From Hyphomonadaceae bacterium (GTDB lineage Bacteria > Pseudomonadota > Alphaproteobacteria > Caulobacterales > Hyphomonadaceae), in contig JAUYSA010000481.1 of assembly GCA_030696545.1 (NCBI GenBank), positions 1-9,416 on the forward strand: a DNA stretch of 9,416 bases. The letters are read 5' to 3'. Below are positions 6,354-9,416 of the stretch, piece by piece. Position numbers and translations under genes: made by a program. Each line of letters opens with the position of its first letter. Positions within the stretch are counted from its first letter, which is position 1. The notes under the pieces were generated by a model. That model searched no databases, was not told the DNA's origin, and saw only the letters and a list, made by a program, of their open reading frames with translations.

Positions 6354-6821
6354 TCAAGCGGACGGATTCTGTCGCGAAGAAAACGATCTCACTGGCCTGA
6401 CGCGTTTGCGTTGCTTTGGCCGCCGCACTACCTGCCCATTGATTTTCCGCTTCAGCGGTCCATCACGATTCGTGGCGAACGTTGGTGGTTGGCTGCCGGG
6501 CTTGAGCTGGCGCATGTTGCGACGGTACTTCTGCCCGATCTCGCCCCGAACCCTCCGGCCATGTAGGCTCTCGGCAAGATCGTCTTCGGTCTTTGCGCGA
6601 GCACATGCGGTGCAATAGAGCGCACGGTTTGAAAGGTCGTTGGTACCGCCATGATCGAGGGCCGTCACATGCTCATCAATGATAAGGTCAGATCGGAGTT
6701 TTTCGCGGCAGCATGCACAGCGTCCTTCCTGATCGAGCATGAGCTGAGCAAACTCGATCCTGGAGAGTTTGCGCCGGGCTAACGGGGCCACAGGCACAGG
6801 TTGGAGCGCGCGCTGCTTCAT
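6354..6821 (-). CDS. HNH nuclease-like protein, 155 aa
   Basis: A beta-beta-alpha metal-finger nuclease core spans residues 34 to 78. It has CACC (C35 and C38 as the first zinc pair), DEHVTALDHGG with H51 and H57, the central Asn in LSNRALYC (N65), and CTAC (C70, C73) as the second zinc pair, then K77. The usual third His next to the last Cys is Ala74, so the core is H-N-A rather than H-N-H. Phage HNH proteins nick or cut DNA and often accompany recombination or packaging genes. The C-terminal 60 residues are strongly basic and probably contact nucleic acid. Its ATG overlaps the stop of the ATPase gene as ATGA (6818 to 6821), so the two are translationally coupled. There is no adjacent methyltransferase, so a restriction enzyme role is unsupported. 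Confidence 0.85.
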   Translation of the reverse strand: MKQRALQPVPVAPLARRKLSRIEFAQLMLDQEGRCACCREKLRSDLIIDEHVTALDHGGTNDLSNRALYCTACARAKTEDDLAESLHGRRVRGEIGQKYRRNMRQLKPGSQPPTFATNRDGPLKRKINGQVVRRPKQRKRVRPVRSFSSRQNPSA

Positions 6822-7750
6822 AGCTTTGTCCTCCGTCGCTTAGGGGGGCTTCGGCGAGTAGATTGCTCAGCGGCCGGCAACACCTCCCCGGCGGCCCAGC
6901 GCGCCAGCAACTCGCCGTGGCCTTCCTCCAGCGGACCGCTACCCTTGAACACCGACTCAAATTGTCGAGGTAGCTTTATCGCGGCGTGCTCGCCGGGGAG
7001 GGCGCTTGACCACGTGGGCGATCCCTGCGCTCCCGCTTTAAGCAGGGCAGAAGCGGTAAGCTCAAATAGAAACTCCGGGGCCGCAATCGGCGTGAGGCCC
7101 ATATCGACCGGTTCTATTGCGACGGCCTCTCGCGCCATGCGTGTGCGCTCGTTTGCTCGAATGCAGACGATCACATGCGATTGCAGCCGGAGAAGCCCTG
7201 AGAGCAGGGCGCGCCTTGCCGCTTTTGGCTTTCGCCAGGCGGCGGCTGCAAGCTTCTGTTGAAGCCCTGTGTCGGCGCCTGCCAATCGGTCCAGCTCTGC
7301 TGTCACGCAGTCGAGCGTTCCGCCTTCGCCATCGTGTTCGTGGGACAAACTATCGATAATGATACAGGCGGGCTTGCTGCGTTCCGCGGTGTGGATGGCA
7401 GCGAGATAGTCCATTGGTCCGTATGGCGGGGCGAAGTCGATGTGACTGAATTTGAAGTGATCAGCATAGTGCTGGGCGCGCTGGTTTTCGGTATCGATGA
7501 CGACGATTTCCCCGCGGGCGACACGGGCGATGCCAGACGCCAGGCGAAGGGCTGAGTAGGTTTTGCCTGATCCTGAAGGGCCGGCCAGACCAAACAACAA
7601 GGGAACGGGACGCCTTACTGCTGGCTGGATCAGAAAGCGTCTGGCGCCTTGATGGCTGGGGAGACGTTCGGGCTCAAGAGTGGCCTGTGCCAGTCCGGCC
7701 TCTTCAAGCGACGCCGGCGAAGGTTGGGATCCTGCAAGCTGGAGAGTCAT
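6818..7750 (-). CDS. Sak4-like phage RecA-fold ATPase, 310 aa
   Basis: A RecA-fold NTPase of the phage nucleotide-binding group (AAA_24, Sak4-like). Walker A is GPSGSGKT at 57 to 64, IVVIDTEN (82 to 89) is the next core strand, and Walker B is ACIIIDS at 128 to 134, followed by LSHEHDGEGG. A later strand is SHVIVCIRANER. About 45 N-terminal residues precede the ATPase core, and the last 15 residues are very basic (RRSPPKRRRTK), suggesting DNA contact. Sak4 proteins act with a phage SSB or nuclease in single-strand annealing during recombination. The gene sits between a PD-(D/E)XK nuclease and an HNH gene with 4-base overlaps on both sides. GGAG lies 8 bases before ATG 7750, inside the upstream gene. 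The ATPase assignment is sure; the Sak4 assignment rests on motif style and neighbours. Confidence 0.82.
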   Translation of the reverse strand: MTLQLAGSQPSPASLEEAGLAQATLEPERLPSHQGARRFLIQPAVRRPVPLLFGLAGPSGSGKTYSALRLASGIARVARGEIVVIDTENQRAQHYADHFKFSHIDFAPPYGPMDYLAAIHTAERSKPACIIIDSLSHEHDGEGGTLDCVTAELDRLAGADTGLQQKLAAAAWRKPKAARRALLSGLLRLQSHVIVCIRANERTRMAREAVAIEPVDMGLTPIAAPEFLFELTASALLKAGAQGSPTWSSALPGEHAAIKLPRQFESVFKGSGPLEEGHGELLARWAAGEVLPAAEQSTRRSPPKRRRTKL

Positions 7751-8742
7751 GACAGCATCTCCGCAAGGTTGGCGTCAGTGAGTTGGCGCTCCTCCCACCG
7801 ACTGAGTTCCCACGGCGGCGGGCAAGCGAGATAGGGATAGGACGAGTAGCCCGGGAAGGCGCCGTGCTTTAGCGCCTTGTCCCAGAGATGGCCGGCCGCT
7901 TTCCATTGGGCGCGGCCCAGGCTGAGGAAGGCTTCCGACATCTCAATAGGCGGTGAGAGGGCGTAAGGGGCCTTCTGCTCTTGCCACTGGAAGATGAACC
8001 TTACTCTCCCCATCAACTCGGGATGCAGGCTCTCGACCGCATCGACGTAAGCGGCGGCTTGCATTTGCAAGCCCATATCGGCGATGCGACGTTCGCAGGA
8101 CAAATTATCGACCGCAGCTTCGGTTGTCTTGTAGTCAACAATCAGAGCTCGCGAAGGGGACAGTGTATCGATCCGCGCTCTACGCCATCCGGCGCTATCG
8201 AGCCGGCCTTCGCGCCAGATGGCGGTTTGCTCACACAGGAAAGCGCCGCCATGAAGATCATGAAAGCGCTGGCGCGCGGGCTCGATCATGGCTTCAAGGC
8301 CTTCGATGTCCTTTGACAGCAGGGGTATGCGGCCGGCCGCTCTGGCCTTGTCGCGCGCCTCACGGGCAGCGGCTGTGCGGAAGTCGTCCGCCGCGATGGA
8401 TTCGATAGCTTTGCCGCCAAACAGGAGCGCGTGTGCGGCGCTGCCGCGGTCCGCAGCGCCTCCCATTACCGAAGGCTCGAAGAGCGGGGAGCGAGGGTGG
8501 TTTCGCCAAGCGTGCATCAAGGACTTTCCAATGATGGTCATTGCAACATGCGATGAAAGCGACGGCGCGGGACATGGGTCACTGTGGTAAGAATCTTCCG
8601 CAAGTTCATGCCAGCCGGGCGTGGTCACCAGCGGTGTCGCAGGTTCTAGCGTGCGTGATAGATTGAGCGCTGCCTCGGCAGTATCGGCTTTGGCCGATAG
8701 CCGGCGCTTGGCAGTTTTGGGGGCGTCAAGCTGTTGGTCCAT
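7747..8742 (-). CDS. PD-(D/E)XK exonuclease of the phage RecE/RecB type, 331 aa
   Basis: Residues 50 to 82 (DSYHSDPCPAPSLSSH through HAWRNHPR) resemble the N-terminal region of phage RecE-like nucleases. GSAAHALLFG (100 to 109) supplies the conserved His. The catalytic core is E171, GWRRARID (D192) and ALIVDYKTT (D203, K205), followed by the helix QMQAAAY (Q228, Y232) typical of RecB/RecE-family nucleases. Such enzymes resect double-stranded ends 5' to 3', leaving single strands for an annealing protein, here probably the downstream Sak4-like ATPase. ATG 8742 has GGAGG 7 bases upstream; GTG 8745, one codon earlier, is also possible. The ATG shares its first base with the stop of the upstream gene (TGATG), and the stop overlaps the ATPase start by 4 bases. 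All core catalytic residues are present, so it is probably active. Confidence 0.85.
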   Translation of the reverse strand: MDQQLDAPKTAKRRLSAKADTAEAALNLSRTLEPATPLVTTPGWHELAEDSYHSDPCPAPSLSSHVAMTIIGKSLMHAWRNHPRSPLFEPSVMGGAADRGSAAHALLFGGKAIESIAADDFRTAAAREARDKARAAGRIPLLSKDIEGLEAMIEPARQRFHDLHGGAFLCEQTAIWREGRLDSAGWRRARIDTLSPSRALIVDYKTTEAAVDNLSCERRIADMGLQMQAAAYVDAVESLHPELMGRVRFIFQWQEQKAPYALSPPIEMSEAFLSLGRAQWKAAGHLWDKALKHGAFPGYSSYPYLACPPPWELSRWEERQLTDANLAEMLS

Positions 8743-8993
8743 CACGCGTCCTCCAGTTCGCGCTTGCGCGTTGAGGTTGCCTTCAGCGACGGCGCAATCG
8801 TCGGAATTGCGGTAAGCGTGCGGGGCGCAAACGGCTGAGTTGGGAATGTGGGCGGAGAAACCGGCTGTCTCGGGGTGCGCCCCGGTCGACGTCTACGTCT
8901 GACCGCTTCGGAAAAACTCAGCACGTAGAGAAACTCAGTTTCCTCGGCTGATCTCCTGCGGCGCGATCTTGCTGTCTTAGTTCGCCTGTTCAT
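8742..8993 (-). CDS. Arg-rich small protein leading the recombination operon, 83 aa
   Basis: No family is recognised. The N-terminus is highly basic (MNRRTKTARSRRRRS), a short hydrophobic helix follows (EFLYVLSFSEA), then a second Arg run (VRRRRRPGR). The C-terminal half is a Pro/Thr-rich, probably disordered tail ending in TRKRELEDA. ATG 8993 was chosen because AAAGGAG lies 7 bases upstream. The frame stays open to a GTG at 9227, but that extension looks non-coding and would bury the binding site. The stop is coupled to the nuclease start. The composition suggests nucleic-acid binding, possibly by an accessory protein for the nuclease, but that is inference. It could also be just a translated leader. 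Confidence 0.6.
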   Translation of the reverse strand: MNRRTKTARSRRRRSAEETEFLYVLSFSEAVRRRRRPGRTPRQPVSPPTFPTQPFAPRTLTAIPTIAPSLKATSTRKRELEDA

Positions 8994-9000
8994 TGATCGT

Positions 9001-9042
9001 CTCCTTTGTTTGGAGCACGACCACCGCTCCACGTCGCGGAGC
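9001..9042 (-). promoter_or_regulatory. Leader with mutually exclusive hairpins before the operon's ribosome binding site
   Basis: Read on the minus strand, four segments occur in order: GCTCC (9042 to 9038), GGAGC (9030 to 9026), GCTCC (9016 to 9012) and the Shine-Dalgarno GGAG (9004 to 9001). Segments 1 and 2 can form a 7-bp stem (CTGCTCC with GGAGCGG, one wobble). Segments 2 and 3 can form another 7-bp stem (TGGAGCG with TGCTCCA, one wobble). The two cannot coexist. Segment 3 can also pair with the Shine-Dalgarno over 4 bp. This is the layout of a translational switch. The stems are short, so function is uncertain. Confidence 0.4.
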
Positions 9043-9052
9043 AGTCCAGTCA

Positions 9053-9081
9053 AATTCGATGTCGCAGCGCGACAATTCGAT
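9053..9081. promoter_or_regulatory. Direct repeats flanking a palindrome, candidate operator
   Basis: AATTCGAT occurs at 9053 to 9060 and again at 9074 to 9081, 21 bp apart start to start, which puts both on the same DNA face. Between them GTCGC-AGC-GCGAC (9061 to 9073) is a perfect 5-bp-arm inverted repeat. A further short palindrome, CGAAATTTTCG, lies at 9085 to 9095. All are in the 269-bp gap (8994 to 9262) upstream of the Arg-rich gene. The rest of the gap has no gene I can support and no strong promoter match. Confidence 0.45.
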
Positions 9082-9262
9082 TGGCGAAATTTTCGACTAG
9101 CTTTTAACGGTCCGGCCTCACCGACATTATGGGGGCCGGAGCGCTCGTTGCCTCTGCCGGCCGAGCCAGCAAAATCAGCCCGTTTTACGCTTTGCCGGCG
9201 TCCAAGGTCCGGAGGTAGAGCCGCCACAAGCGGCAGGCGGAATCTGTGATTCCCGTTTCTTT

Positions 9263-9416
9263 CTACGTCACGCAGATATTCGGATGTGAAGTCAGGAACG
9301 GGTCAAATCCAACCCGGGCTGCAAGTTGGGAGAGCTTGTCCTCGATCCGACTGAGTTGTTTAGGATCCACTCTCTCGGCCGGTTCTCGAGACTTGATGCT
9401 TGAGATGTGTCGGCGG
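9263..9416 (-). CDS. C-terminal part of an unknown protein, N-terminus off the window
   Basis: The last 50 codons of a minus-strand gene enter from the right edge and end at TAG 9265 to 9263. The visible part has a charged segment (SIKSREPAERVDP), then an amphipathic helix KQLSRIEDKLSQLAARVG that could be a coiled coil or oligomerisation helix, and a short tail FDPFLTSHPNICVT. No family can be named from this piece. It points the same way as the recombination operon and ends 269 bp before it, so it may belong to the same phage-type gene block. Confidence 0.6.
   Translation of the reverse strand, partial: RRHISSIKSREPAERVDPKQLSRIEDKLSQLAARVGFDPFLTSHPNICVT

Noticed and set aside
6354..6821. 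HNH gene as the restriction enzyme partner of the C-protein-like regulator
   Set aside because: It sits in a coupled operon with phage recombination genes, and there is no methyltransferase in the window.
6801..7262. Plus-strand frame of 153 codons opposite the ATPase
   Set aside because: Shadow of the Sak4-like gene. No recognisable motif, and the opposite strand carries Walker motifs and overlapping operon starts.
8994..9227. N-terminal extension of the Arg-rich gene to GTG 9227
   Set aside because: A good AAAGGAG site precedes ATG 8993. The extension covers the repeat and hairpin region and has non-coding composition.

Overview
This 9.4 kb window is GC-rich bacterial DNA. Codon use, the secreted TPR-CHAT protein and the type of phage genes suggest an alphaproteobacterium, probably Hyphomicrobiales. 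That placement is inference, because there is no rRNA or other marker gene here. I see no tRNA, rRNA, CRISPR array or insertion sequence.

Left third (1 to about 3540, minus strand): one very large gene fills this stretch and runs off the left edge. It has a Sec-type signal segment, a long array of tetratricopeptide-like repeats and a C-terminal CHAT (caspase-like) peptidase domain. Both catalytic motifs, ATHG and SACN, are visible. Its leader (3537 to 3786) holds a plausible sigma-70 promoter and a four-copy TACCG tandem repeat.

Middle (3787 to 6082): several small genes. A minus-strand hypothetical gene has an unclear 5' end. On the plus strand come a 58-residue hypothetical protein, a 71-residue zinc-ribbon protein with one membrane helix, a PP2C-type Ser/Thr phosphatase whose third-metal aspartate is replaced, and a 67-residue XRE-type HTH regulator. 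Upstream of the regulator is a two-part operator laid out like the C-boxes of restriction-modification controller (C) proteins, yet no methyltransferase is visible.

Right third (6057 to 9416, minus strand): a compact phage-type recombination operon. Read 5' to 3' it contains the tail of an unknown protein, an Arg-rich 83-residue protein, a PD-(D/E)XK nuclease of the RecE/RecB type, a Sak4-like RecA-fold ATPase, an HNH nuclease and a small acidic-to-basic protein. Three consecutive junctions overlap by 1 to 4 bases. The leader of the Arg-rich gene carries 21-bp-spaced direct repeats around a palindrome, and two mutually exclusive hairpins just before the ribosome binding site. The last gene of the operon converges on the XRE gene with a 26-bp tail overlap, and its leader holds a near copy (10 of 11 bases) of the XRE operator's left site. 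The simplest reading is a prophage early region with a C-protein-like regulator, next to host or island genes (CHAT, PP2C).
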